A DNA stretch of 64,000 nucleotides from Zerene cesonia (lineage: Eukaryota > Arthropoda > Insecta > Lepidoptera > Pieridae): contig NC_052116.1 of NCBI RefSeq assembly GCF_012273895.1, positions 4,030,001 through 4,094,000 on the forward strand, given 5' to 3'. Below are positions 1-13,100 of the stretch, piece by piece. The notes beneath the pieces were generated by a model that was not told the origin of the DNA, made no database searches, and saw only the letters and a list, made by a program, of their open reading frames with translations. Numbering within the stretch: position 1 is the stretch's first letter; every line of letters starts with the position of its first letter. The translations under genes and the position numbers were made by a program.

Positions 1-711
1 TATTAACGCAATTTTACTTGATCGTTACTGAAAATATTTGGTGAATATTTTTCTGTACCAAAAATGGGAAGAATCTGATAAAAAATGTACTAATCTCTAT
101 TGACATATTTTTATTAATCCAGTGATGTAATATTGTTAATCTTCTGCCATTAATTTACACCTGTTCTGACATAAGATGCAATAAATAACCAACTCCAATA
201 GGCATGCTTTATACCGTTAGAAGCTGGTAGGATCATAGTGAATTATAATTAATTTAAGCTTTATTATTTTAATTTAGTCACAAGCATTTTATATTTTATA
301 GATTAAGAATAAATGTATATACACAGCAATAGAACACTGTAGAATGTGTTGTTTAGTTGCTACATATAAATACTCCACTTTTAATGTTATTAACGTACTC
401 AGGATTTTTGAGATTTTATTATTTTTATTCCTAATTATATTTCAGTGTGGCAATGATGTTGACGTACCTGGTACACCTTTACATCAAGAATGTGATATAA
501 AATAATCTCTTATTAATTGTAGATAAAAATATCCACTAATTATGTATGAATAAGGTGCTTTAACTCCACTAATTGTAATTGTTATTTGAATTTTTTTGTA
601 TAAATCATAATATAGTATATATCATAATATAGTGTATGTTATAACTATTTTTTATTTTAAACCTTGTTATCATGTTTAAGTGAAATTATTCAATTTAGAA
701 TAATTCATCGT
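1..711. other. Intergenic, no gene seen
   Basis: AT-rich sequence with frequent stops in all frames and no splice-bounded coding segment. I see no feature here beyond short A/T runs. Confidence 0.6.
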
Positions 712-946
712 GTTGGAGTCGAGCTCGCTTTGACAGGAATCGGCGTAGTAGTTTCATTCGATGATTTTTCGCACCTCCCGATCTATCCTTTATTCCTGTC
801 GTCCATCCAATTCCTTATCTTTTTACCCCTTAAAAACGAGTAACGCATTTGCAGCGGCTTTACCTCTGCAAATGTTTATTGAGGGTATTTATCACTTACC
901 ATAAGGCGAACCACCAGGTCAGTTTCCCTCTATTACGTAAAAAAAT
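712..946 (-). repeat. SINE-like repeat (Metulj-like), decayed copy
   Basis: Read on the minus strand, this segment matches the family present at 6195-6538, 11171-11523 and 36238-36562: a poly-T/GTAATA start, a block on the theme CTGGTGGTTCGCC..TGGTAAG, and an end close to GGAGTCGAGC. It is shorter and more diverged than the other three, with internal losses in the middle. The family name is from memory; membership of a common family is seen directly in the sequence. Confidence 0.7.
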
Positions 947-1224
947 TATATATTGTATTTGTGTAATAGGAGAAATGAATAATTCTGTTGAATTTTTATT
1001 GAAATTTTCACATACCAATCATTACTTTTGCAAAACCGCCTTCAAATTGTCAGAACTAAACCAATGTGAATGGTTTCATATAAGAGGCACCTTTTTACTT
1101 TTGAATAAACAAAATTAATCAAAGAAATCGGTTTGCCCTATAAAAGTTCTAAAGTAACAAACACAAGAATTACAATTGAATTTTATTAATTCCATCTTTT
1201 TAAGAGTCGCTTGAAAATATATAC

Positions 1225-1500
1225 ATTTATCGTCATCATCATTATCATCATCAGCCCATATATATGTTCCCACTGCGGGGACAAAGGCCTCCTATGAGGG
1301 GTTTCAAGCAATCCACCACGCTGGCCAAGTGCATACCGGTTTCCTCACGATGTTTTCCTTCACCGTTTTAAGCAGTGATGATGTTAACAACACATGTGCA
1401 GAGTAAATTGAAAAATCGATTTATTTCCTCGACCGGTCTTGAACCCCGGCTTATCGATTTTGAAATCAGAGTTTCTCACCACTGAGCCACCCTTGCTTTT
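1225..1500 (-). repeat. tRNA-derived SINE with pol III A and B boxes
   Basis: On the minus strand the element begins near 1497 with a tRNA-like head. An A-box-like TGGCTCAGTGG lies at about 1494-1484 and a B-box-like GGTTCAAGACC at about 1445-1435. The body follows, and the element ends in a GATGATGAT-type simple tail near 1230. The tail block (GTGGGAACATATA then GGGCTGATGATGAT) recurs at 63644-63719. This arrangement is that of a SINE transcribed by RNA polymerase III. The boxes look intact, but activity cannot be judged from one copy. Confidence 0.75.
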
Positions 1501-2507
1501 GACATACATTTATCGTACCTTGATGTTATTGTATTACAAATATTTTGATGAGATTCAAGTAGTTATATTTAAAATAATATAGACATTCATTTTAAGTTAT
1601 TACGTAAATAGATAAGACCATTTCCGCTAAAGATCCAATAATAGATATGACTTATTCCAATTAACATTATTTCATGACATTTTTTACCATCTACATTAAA
1701 AAATTAATTTCATTCAAATCCCATTATCAATCTAACTATTGTCTTAGATTTGCGAGTATATATAGAATAAAGAGACCTTAGTTTGATCGATTCATTTTGT
1801 AATTTACAGATAAGTAGCACTTACATGCATCGTTAAATACTATTTAAAGTTCCCAAAATAAATATTAGCATATGTACGTGAAACAGTTTAAATATTTAGT
1901 TTAGTTCCTAGTCTATACTCGGAAGTATTGTTCTGTCGATAATTAGGTTAACTAATTTACAAATGTAACAAAAACAAAAATACGCATGACCAAGCGTGAA
2001 CCATTCGTGAATCACGATATTAGCTCAGTAAAGGTTTCTAGCTATATAACATATGTAATGTATAAGTATAAACTGCTCATAGTGGAAAAAATATGAGACT
2101 TGTTTAAAACTACGCGGAATTTCATATGAAACTTATGTAAACACAGACGAACAATGCTTTATTCCATTTTTAATTATAGCCTAAAGTAGCTGATAAATAA
2201 TACGTCAACAACCGATTTCCAAAAATTTTAATTGAAAAATATACAATTAATAAATATATACATCGCACATTAACAAGAAATAATATCAATCAGGTTAGTG
2301 ATTTGACCAGAATGTTTACATTAGCTATAAATGCAGATAATAATTGATGATTAATAATTATGTTGCGTAATTCAAAAACTAGCGCAATATTGCGCAGTAC
2401 TATTCATAAGAAATACATCACAAAGAAAGGCATTAAATTCACCCCAAACTTTGAAACCCACTTACAAGTATCAAACAAATTATATTATAAACTATAAAAT
2501 ATTCAGT
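1501..2507. other. Intergenic, downstream of MBOAT7
   Basis: AT-rich, no coding segment. It should contain the 3' UTR of the minus-strand MBOAT7 gene, but I could not pick a definite poly(A) signal. Confidence 0.5.
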
Positions 2508-5500
2508 CTAATTGGCACTAATTTCTCCTTTGTCCGTTTCTCTTGGCTTCTTGGGTTTATTCATTTTATGGAATTGATTCAAAATAAGTCCCATTATTAG
2601 GAATGCCAACCATACTCCGTACCAATAGAAATATACAGAGGAATAATATATCCATATACGATCGAAAGTAAGCAGTAGGAATGCTGCAGCTTGGTACGAT
2701 TCTGAATGTGACCTTAAAAACCACATGATGAATCCAATTATTTTCTTTTTCTGAAACAAAAATATTACAAGATTAAAATATCTGTTAAAAATGCCAACTG
2801 TAAAGCTATAAGTATTCATGAAATTTAATTTATGTTTAAATTTAAATAAAACAAGTTATTTTCATGTCTTTATGTTACAACTAAATATTCTATATGAAAC
2901 AACTAATCAACCATAGATGTAATTTGCATGTTTAAATCCTAATCTAAGTTTTCCATAATATGAATTAAGTTTGAAATTAGTAGTTTAATTTCGTTAGTGT
3001 TATTATAGTGTGTCATTAGTGTCATAAATACAACATACCATCCCTGTAGCTTCTTTATAGTAGAGCTTATAGTAAATGTCTTCAGCCATTAGATAGAAAG
3101 GACAGAAATAAATGCAGAAGAAGTATCCAGCATGGTACCCATGCCAAACAACAGATACAAAGAGAGCAGCATGAATTCTGAAATATAACATACAATATAA
3201 AACATAATCTAATAATATAAAAGATGCTATATCATAAATGAAATTTCTCTCACAAAACATATCAATATTTAAGCTATTATAGAGAGAATCGTGACTCTCA
3301 ATATAAAATTATTGTGACAACAGATTCATATAGCAATATGTATATAATATAAATAAGATCGTGAAACTACTAGACATTGTTACTAAAACTGATTTTAAAA
3401 CCGAAGTTTAAATTCCGGTACTATATTGTGAGCTGCGAGCCTAGTATTCATTCCAATATTAGCTTAATATTCTTGATGTTTATTATATTTTCGAACAAAA
3501 AAACGTTTTTCAACTAATTGCAACTCCTATTAAGCTTTAATTCAAACAGGACACACAGAGAGTATTTTTTTTGCCTTTACTTCATTACATCACAAGAACA
3601 AGAACCCAACTCACTTCAATGGTTTGATTGGAAACCGTTTATAAACTACCATAGCCACCCAGTACTGAACAGCCTTATTCCATACTTTCATGGAATCTCT
3701 CAATGTCACCACAGACTCACAACCCCACACCTCCATAGACTCAACCGTGTTAAAATCGTATTGCGCTGTTTTAGCCTCTTCTTCAGACCTTTAATCAAAT
3801 ACAAATTAAAACATATATAATTTTAAAGTTTAATTTTTTTAATGTGAATGAATGAACATTATATTTATTTATTCATTTTCCATAACAATAATTAATCCCA
3901 TTAAACATACTTCTCAAAGCTTTAATCAATCAAAATTTATCTAATGTAACACATACTCACATTTGTTTCAACTTTAAATACCCCACAGTAGGTCCGTGGC
4001 CAGTTCTATTCCTTCCTTGCACAGGGTATGCTCCTAGTCCTGCTGAAGTACAGACACTTTCAGCTAATGTCATTCCAGAGTAAATGCGTTGGCGGAAAGC
4101 AGCAAATAGTACCCAAGGGTACATCATTCTATACAGAAAACTTCTATTGTTGTGTTCTTCAGTCAACACATACTGAAATTAATTTTATCATGTAATTACT
4201 TTTGCATAATTATTTTAGCTACAAAGCTAGCTAGTATTTCATGCAATTAACTTTAAGTGTTAAATGAGAATAAACGATTCTTTAAACCTATTTAAGTATC
4301 TCATCTAATCTAATATATAAAATTCTCGTGTCACAGTTTTCGTTGCCATACTCCTCCGAAACGGCTTGACCGATTTTGATGAAATTTTTTGTGCTCATCC
4401 GGTATCTATGAGAATCGGCCAACATCTATTTTTCATCCCCCTAAGAGCAAGGCAGAACAGCATTTGCCGGGTGCAGCTAGTATAAATATAAAATGGTGCT
4501 TACTTCGAGAGGCCAGATATTAGAGAAAGCCAGATATAGTGATACATAAAGAGGTACAGCCTTCAGAGTATTAATCGTGAATCCAAAGCAGTCAACATAT
4601 TTGCTATATGGTAAGCGGAAATAGTCATCAAATGTGCGATATCTGTAATATGGACCTGTAAAGAAAAGAAATACAGATCATAATAGTATTTAATATAAGG
4701 GAAAGGGAGAGGGAGAGACAATTAAGATGAGTATTTAATATAGTATTTTTGTTATAGACTTAGAGAAGTATACTGTTTTGATATAGATTTTAATATGATA
4801 TATTATTATATATAGGGGTTGTCACAAAAACGTAATCAATTCTAAAATAATGTAGATATTTCATAAATATAATCAATATACTTTTATTATTTATAAGCTA
4901 TTGATAAGTTTCTTATAATTTATAACATGTCTCTAATGCACACACACAAACATTTGTTTCTAAAACAACTATTTACCTGTCAATAATCCAATATAGTTGA
5001 AAGCATAGTGAAAGAGGTCAATAAAATCTGGATTAATCAATTCAAGGAACTCATCATCTCTTTCCTTGATATCCTTAGTTTCATGGTCTTTTTTCTTAGC
5101 TCTTGATATGGCTAGCCAAGATCCATTCATTTCATATGCAACACCAATTACTCTCAATACAATTATCATTTCAATCAAATTTGTTTGACCAGAGGACAGT
5201 GCAAAGCCAAATTTGTCAGCAAGGCGGAAGAAAAACAAGTAGCCAAACATGAAGAAGAATGTTAGGATGTGACAATATCTGCAGACAAAATATTATTTAT
5301 AAGAAAACGATCAAATGTTAAACAGGATTTCATTAAGTAAATTAGTATTATTCTTGATAATTATTCGTATGTTTTGAATTGTCGAAAAAGTATGATGTAT
5401 AATGAAACTACCATATTATGAACTTACTTTATTGTAGCTGCCTTAATGACAACAATCCCTAGTAAAGCTGAGAGAATAGGATGTACAGCACTGTAGCCTG

Positions 5501-5657
5501 ACACTATTATAATTAACAATAAACCTAATATTGAACCACCCCATTTTTTGGATTCAACTGTTTTAAGCTTTCTGTAATACGGTCCGATCAGAACACTAAA
5601 AAGTAGTAGCGATAAATATATAATGTCATTTTTATTTTTCTGTATGAACGACCACAT
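2508..5657 (-). CDS. MBOAT7: Lysophospholipid acyltransferase 7 (MBOAT7/LPIAT1)
   Basis: Seven coding exons on the minus strand: 5657-5428, 5278-4977, 4655-4504, 4172-3961, 3788-3615, 3177-3039, 2750-2508. Together they give 483 aa, against 472 for human MBOAT7. All introns are GT-AG and all phases agree. The family is known as a multi-pass ER membrane enzyme that transfers arachidonoyl-CoA to lysophosphatidylinositol. The sequence shows hydrophobic N-terminal segments, the family block GPYYRYRTFDDY in exon 3, FAAFRQRIYSG and GAYPV in exon 4, the putative catalytic Asn in the KVWNKAVQYW block (about N336) and the catalytic His in VVWHGYHAGYF (about H369). The C terminus is Lys-rich (KMNKPKKPRETDKG), as in the human protein. 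The start is the first ATG, with a stop-rich flank upstream. It is divergently oriented to RINT1. Confidence 0.95.
4309..4482 (+). repeat. Short interspersed repeat, family with 3 copies here
   Basis: It lies in MBOAT7 intron 3, between exons 3 and 4. It starts TATATAAAATTCTCGTGTCA, contains CTCCTCCGAAACGGCTTGA and ends GCCGGGTGCAGCTAGT. Near-identical copies are at 57382-57558 (+) and 54664-54845 (-). This copy lacks a 7-base AAATGAT stretch that the other two share. It is probably a 3' tail fragment of a non-LTR element or a non-autonomous derivative; I cannot name the parent. Confidence 0.8.
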
Positions 5658-6171
5658 TGTACTTGAAAATTTGATAATGTATGTGCTTATTACTAATATT
5701 TCATAATATCACACTAAACCCGATTAACAGAGAATCGCACAAATAATTTCCAAAACACTAATTAGTAATTACTAACAATAGGTATGTACTAGGTCTGTGA
5801 CGGATGACCTGTGATATGTCAACAACTAAACAGTGAAATAGCAAACTTCAAATATGTCAAAATCATTAATATTGACAGTCGACAACGCAAGCACAGATGC
5901 ACAGTCCATAATATATCACAGTTATAACATTTTTCGTTAACGTTTTCCCTTGTTGATATTAGATGTTGAACTGTTTTTTTACTGTGAAGGCAGAATTTAC
6001 TTCAGGACAAAGAATAGTAATACGCTTTAGGGCGTTTCCCTCTCAAATAGAAATCAATATAGACCCAAAAAAAGACGAGGTGAGGCCCTTGGCGAACAAG
6101 AAGTTAATAGGAACACTATAACTATGTTTATTTTTAAACATTTTGTGATTGACTGTTTTGACAGAGAGATA

Positions 6172-6209
<38 letters not shown>

Positions 6210-7128
6210 ATGTAACAGTAGGCAATGGAGCTGGTGGGACGCCTGATGGTAAGCGCTACCACCGCCCATGAACATTTGTAGAGGCATAAGGTCCTATGCA
6301 GACCTTACGCCTCTACAAATGGATTGCCGACTTTTTGGGAAGGGATTAAGAAAGGATTGGCGATAGGAATAAAGGAAAGGACTGGGAAGGGTAAGGAAAA
6401 GGATATGGGCCTCCGGCTCCCCCACTCACCGAACGAAACACAGCAGAATGCTATTTCACGCCGGTCTTCTGTGGGGGTGTGGTACTTCCCTGGTGCGAGC
6501 TGGCCCAATTCGTGCCGAAGCGTGCTCGACTACCACTCATACATATATGTATGTTTTGTGGTCCTAGCTTATTTTCTCTTTTCACCCCTTTTTCTTTTTA
6601 TTTGACCAAAAATTTTACTTTTTAATTAAAATGCCTTGATCTTCGTAAGATATTTTCAAAATACAATTACCGTTTGTTTGCACTTTCTTAGTCTATAATT
6701 TACAAAAGACTCACAATGTTGAAGTTAATAAGTGCTATATATAACTGCTTTGCATGCAAAATATTATTTATGAAAAGAACAAAAAAAGGTATCTTTGAGG
6801 TACCTTTACTTGATCTATGTACGGTACTACCACGTACCGCAAAAGTATAATACTACGCTCTGGGTACTTCATTTCGATTTTTGGTCTTAATCAAATTAAT
6901 TATTTATTCTGTGATATTGAAAATGACAAATGACAGTGATTGAGGACCGATGTCGATGTGTCTAAAATTGTGTAGACGCCACTCGTCATTCGTCAAAATA
7001 AACAAAAATTGATTTTTCTACTGCTAATAATATTTGATTATTCGACAAAAAATCAATTTAATGTGAAATCGTCACGGTGCTTGTGGATGAATTGACATGA
7101 TAAGAAATAGATTTATAGCATAGTCAAA
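5658..7128. promoter_or_regulatory. Divergent intergenic region MBOAT7/RINT1
   Basis: 1471 bases separate the two start codons, which point away from each other, so both promoters must lie here. The sequence is AT-rich, carries a (TA)n tract at about 6168-6194 and a SINE-like insertion at 6195-6538. I see no convincing TATA box or initiator, so the promoter call rests on position alone. Confidence 0.5.
6195..6538 (+). repeat. SINE-like repeat (Metulj-like)
   Basis: Starts in a T-run after a (TA)n microsatellite and ends with GAAGCGTGCTCGACTACCAC. It shares ordered blocks with copies at 712-946, 11171-11523 and 36238-36562, including the GCTACCACCGCCCATGAACA block, GCCTCCGGCTCCCCCACTCA and TGTGGTACTTCCC. 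Small ORFs on both strands here are products of the repeat, not genes. Confidence 0.85.
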
Positions 7129-10100
7129 ATGAAATCAAATCTTAAGGATGAACTTAAAAAAGAAATAATACAGGAATTAAATCAAAAACTCGGGGGAGAT
7201 ATAAATAATTTACAAGCGGCATATGAGTTGGAAACTGACATAATTGGAAGAAGAGACCGACTTGAAAGCTCAGTGAGTTAATAAATAATTTTATTTATGC
7301 AATATTTTTATCACAATATCATGCAAATAATCAATTTATATATATATATATCTATTTATTATGTAAAATTTAGCTAAATGCCGCCAATGATGAAGGATCT
7401 ACAAAGCTTTCGTCAGCTATCACCAAAGCAGAACTTAATTCAAAACAAATTAATAATTTAAAAATAAAAAGTGAGGAATTCAAGAAAAGAGCTGAAGATT
7501 TTCTCAGTAAAACACAACCTTTGATGTCTGAATTAGACAAAAGATTTACAGCAATTGGAAAACTAGAAAAGGTGTTAGATTACCTAAAATCTTATGCCAA
7601 AATTCAAGATCTAAGGTAATCATTCTAACCTCACTTAGTTTTTTGCAATATATTTAATAAATAAAATAACAAGTGCTCTAACATGGGATTTCTTTAAACA
7701 TTTACATTGCAATATTGAGTAAATTTGATAATAAAATTAATAATGATTCATATGATTTTAGTTTAATATTAAAATAATGTTATCTTGGTACTTCTAGCCA
7801 ACAGATGAAAAATTGCAAAGATGATGAGCAGCTGGTACTAATGTATAGTGAAATGAAGAAATTATGCCTCCAGTACAAGAATTCACATCAGGCCACTTAC
7901 GCAAAGGAATATACTCATTACTGGCACAATATTTTAAAAGACAACTTAACAAAGTAATAAAGATTTATACTTTACACTGAAATATTTCTGAATCTTCATT
8001 TGTAATGTCAAAAAGTAAATTTAATTAAATGTATACTTGTAAAGTGTAGTTAATAATATAGAATGTATAAAATAACCAAGAATTATAAGGCAATTTTTTT
8101 TCAGGCATTATGATGATATATTGAAACAATTAAAGTGGCCATTCACCACGGGCGCTGAAAACTCACCTGTACCAAAAGAGGTTATGAATAAATTTAATAA
8201 TTTGACTAAAAATTTATTCCTTATTCAAGAACCTGAGGATTTATTGGCCAAAGTGACTGTTGCCGGTGATTTTTCTGCAGGTAAATTACTATTAGTAATC
8301 TATTTGTGAATTGATGATAATATTGTGTAAATTTGGCATCATGTTTTATTTTTTGTATTTGTAATATGTATATATATGATTCTTACTTTTTAATGAGACT
8401 GTGTTTGGCTCATTTAAATAATTGATTGCAATAAATCTAAGGTAAATGCAGTTTGCATTTAAGCTGTAATTTCTAAGTCTAGAGGCTTTCATGTAACTTG
8501 AAAATCAACTATAGCCTTAATTTTTAGTTTTATAGCATTGAAATCCTACTATCCTACTAATTTCCTACTCAGATTATAAATGTGAAAGTTTGTAAGGATG
8601 TGTGTGTGTTTGTTGCTCTTTCATACAAAATCTACTGAGCCAATTGCAATTAAATTTGGTACGTAGATAGCTGAACAATTGGCATAACATATAGACTTTT
8701 TATCCCGATATTCCTACGGGATACGGACTTACGCGGATGAAACCACGGGGCGCAGCTAGTGCTTTATAAATGAGAAATGTTTCCTATTCTTTCAAAATTT
8801 CTTGACTATAGCCTTATTCAAAATTAGCACAGCACAGAAAATTTTATTCTTTTTATCTGAAATTTAATATTTAATATCAATTACAAGTATTTTAATTTAT
8901 ACTAAATATTAAATGTGCACCAAATTAATCTATTAATAATGTTTTTAATGATTTCAGTTCAAGATCCCTGCTTACCAATTAGAGTTCTCCTTCGGCCTCT
9001 AAAGAAGAGATTTGCATTTCACTTCACTGGCTCAAGACAAACTGCAAGGATTGATAGACCAGAATGGTTCCTTACACAGACATTGACTTGGATTAAAGAT
9101 CATCAGGGTTTTATCAAGAATAATGTGCAGCCGATAGCTGATAAACTAGAGTTGAAGAGTGTTAGAGCTGTTGTGAGTATCAAGTATCAATAAAAATACG
9201 TCAGATCTACGATATTATTTTGACAGTGAAGAAGTGATCAGTGACTATGTCAGATAAAATTTTGTTTTGGAATATAAGAATGCTGCTAAGTAGGTTTTAC
9301 TTACCCCTTATTACCCTTAAGGTCATGCATATAACCTCAAAATCAAACTAGTCAATCATAGATGATGGATATAGGGATACTTATGTCTCATTTTCCTACT
9401 AATAATTGCATTTATAATGCAAGAGTACCTCTGTCTGTCCGTCCTTTCCTCGCACAATAAACGACTGAACCAATTTTTTTTTACCCCCGAGACAGGACGT
9501 GGGTTATTTAATGCTAGTGGAACGAGAACCATGTGGAAAAAACCACGAGACAGTATACCTTTTTCTTTTTTATGCAACAGTGAAGTAACAGGAAAGCTAG
9601 TAATGTACAATTTGGTTAATATCTCTTCAAAATTGACAACTGACAAATAAATGTTATTAATATATCAACTTTACTCATAAAAATATCATCAAACAGGATG
9701 AATTCAACGAAGGCTTAGTAGCATTAGCTGCTGAGAGGCTTCATACTGTACTAGCACTTTACCATACCCAAGCCTCTAAAGGAGATATTGTTGATGTCGA
9801 TGCAGCATTTGCTCATGCAGTGGATGAAACATTGGGTTTTCATAAAGAGCTATCAGATATCACGGGTTTTGAATCGAACAGTGTTCTATCTGTATTGACT
9901 AAAGCTGAAACATTTGTGCGATGGTTGGCTGTTGAGAAGAAATGTAAGAAACTTAATTTATATAGTAACTTAAACTTAAACATTTGCCTATTCAATTAGA
10001 CTTTGTTTAGAAGCGCCGTTGAATCGTCATAATACAGAAAAAAATATCAATTTACCACCAGTTTAGAAAGTAGTTTCTACAGCAAGGAGCCGGCTAGAAA

Positions 10101-13100
10101 ATCTGTAATTGCTCATTTAACATATAATCTAATATTATTTCGAAATAAATTGTGAGATAAGATTAAAATAAATATGTGGGTGATATAAATTTTAAAAGAT
10201 TTTTCCTTATATTAAAACTTAACATAGCATGAAGCGTAATATGCGCTTTTAGTCTAAATATTTAATTAAAATACACATGGCATCACTTCCATATATTTCT
10301 AATAGATAACTCGAAACTTTATAACCCACACAAAATATATAAAATGGTACCAAAATGTAAAAAATAATTGCAGACGCTCTAACAAAAATGGACGAAATGT
10401 TAGACACTGAGCAGTGGATCGAACCGGTGGCGGCGGGGGTCGGTGCGGCGGTCGGCTCGCTGGTCTGGGTGCCGCGGGGCTCTGATTGGTTTATATCCTT
10501 GCTGAAGACTATTGAGGATAGATATGCTACCTTACCGCAGCCGGGACACCGGTAAGATATGACATGGAGAAAGATAAGTTAAGATAAATGGTATATTTCC
10601 ATTTTAAATGTAACTTTCCATATAAAAAAAATAATAAGTTTACATTTTGTTTGGAATAGCTAATGGTTTTAATCAATTAATTATTATCATTAAATACGTT
10701 CGCTAATGGAAAAATTTATAGTCATAATGACCCTAACAATTTTTACGTTCTAAACACCACTAGAAAATACATAGTAGTTTTAGTTTCGGAACATTTAGTC
10801 TAATGTCAAATATCTCCAAAAAACAAAAAAAAGAAGCAAAATGGGTTGACCAGAAAAATTCATTTATAAAATATATCTTTTTTATTTTCTCAAGAATGTA
10901 TCCATACATCTCATACGTCCACCATCCAAAAAGCTCGTTACATTCCGCAGCATACAATTCCTGGAGCTGCAACTGGAGCTGATAGAGGAGTGGCGCGTGC
11001 GGCTCACGCAGATCACGAGCGCGGCGGCCGACAGCCTCGCGCCGGACTGCTTCCTGGTGGCCGGGCCGCACCCGCTCACCGCCATCATCAACGCGGCCCA
11101 GCATTGCAGGACTGTGCTGCTGCAGTGGGCGCATTCCTTGGTAACTAGCATCCTATCCTACTATATATATTTTTTTATGTCATAGTTGGCAATGGAGCTG
11201 GTGGCTCGCCAGATGGTAAGCGCTACCACCGCCCATGAACATTTGGACAGGCGTAAGGTCGATTGCAGACATAACACCTCTACAAATGGATTGTCGACTT
11301 CAAATTTTAATGGGATTTAAAGGAACGATTAACGAGAGGAATAAAGGATAGGACTGGGAAGGGTAAGGAAAAGGATATAGGCCCTCCGGCTCCCCCAATC
11401 ACCGAACGAAACACAGCTGTATGCTATTTCACGCCGGTCTTCCGTGGGTGGTCTGTCTGTGGTGTGGTACTTCCCCGGTGCGAGCTAGCTCAATTCGACT
11501 CGAAGCGTGCTCGACTACCACATATCCTGCTAATATTATAAACGAAAGTTTGTAAGGATGAATGAATATGTAAGTGTATGTTTGTTACTCTTTCACGCAA
11601 AAACAACTGAACCGATTGCAATGAAATTTGGTACGTAGATAGCTGGACAACTGGAATAACACATAGGCGACTGTTTATCCCGATATTCCTACGGGATACA
11701 GACTTACGCGGGTGAGGTTTCACCGCGAGGCGCAGCTTATACTAAATATACTCGACTACTACCTGAGTTTTCTACTTTTGTTTTGTAACACTCCCATTGG
11801 TAATACAATAGATCTGTGTTTATTTTCGATTTTTAATTATTTAGTTTTTTCATAGATGAATAAAAACCTTTAATATTTCAGCACTACCTTCAACTCTATT
11901 ACTATAGACGACAGTTCCACCAGTTCACACAGCAACAGCACATCAATGATGATGACGAGAGCGAGTCCACCACCAGCTCGGATGATGATGATGATAGTGA
12001 TGATGAGACTAGGGAATCTGGTAAATAATAAAAAAAAATATTTGTCTATAACATTATTAAATTACCTTTAAATTTGTTTGAAATGAATGAATAGCTATTG
12101 TAGCTAATAAAAGCTAATTGTATTCCTAAGTTATAAATCCTTTCTAGAATATTCGTATATATTTATTTTCAATACATTTTAATATTTCTGTACGAAAAAT
12201 GTTTTCTTATTCATTTTAGACAATGAAAATGACGGTGTTATTTGCTTAGAAGAGGTTGAAGAACGCGCTAAGAATATGGCTTTAAAGGAAGTCACCAAAA
12301 GGCATTCTATCATTGATGGGAGTGAATATGATGTGAGTAAACTTAAAAATATGAATTATTTCCTTTTTTAAATGAATATTATGATGATATTTCTGTATGC
12401 TATTCTATGCCCTATTTTCAATGCAAAAAAGTGCTTTTTCAACCCAATAATGTGATTCTTTTTGTAATTGATAGGAAATTATTGTCATTTGGTCCTATTT
12501 TAGAAGTGACCTTTTTTGTATAATAAGTATTTATCATTTTTATACATCATTTTACAAATAATGACGATTAATTATACAAATTGCGAAACATATAGCCATT
12601 TATATTGCAAAAAAATAGGTTACAAACAAACACACATACACTGCAAATTAATCTAATACATAACAAAGCTACACATAACGGCATCCTGATATTTCATTTG
12701 ATTAGCTGTCTACCCGCATATGCAGTGCGCATATACACTGCAAAATGAGAATTATTGTACCAACAATGTTCATTATAAAATCTATCTGTCTATTTATTTA
12801 ATGATATTTGATTTGATTTCCCAGACGACGCCCATAGCTAACCCTGCCGTTGCAGAGCCGCTAGATGACGCTGGCGAAGAAGACGCCGGCGTGTTTGGTG
12901 ACGCGCCAGCACTATTGTATCACCTGCGACAGGCTGCGCTCACTTCGCTCATACAGTTCATGCTGATCGAGTTTAGAGAGGATCTGCAGAATTATAAGAA
13001 GCAGAAGTAAGAGTAAAGAGATGCTAGATAGACTTAATTCTGAAGAAGTGATAAAAAAATCCTGTAAGAGAACAAAAATTGAGTCTTGAATCTGTTCTCT

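Noticed and set aside
6305..6605. ORFs on both strands over 6305-6605
   Set aside because: They lie in the Metulj-like repeat and recur in other copies (36282-36563, 36413-36703).
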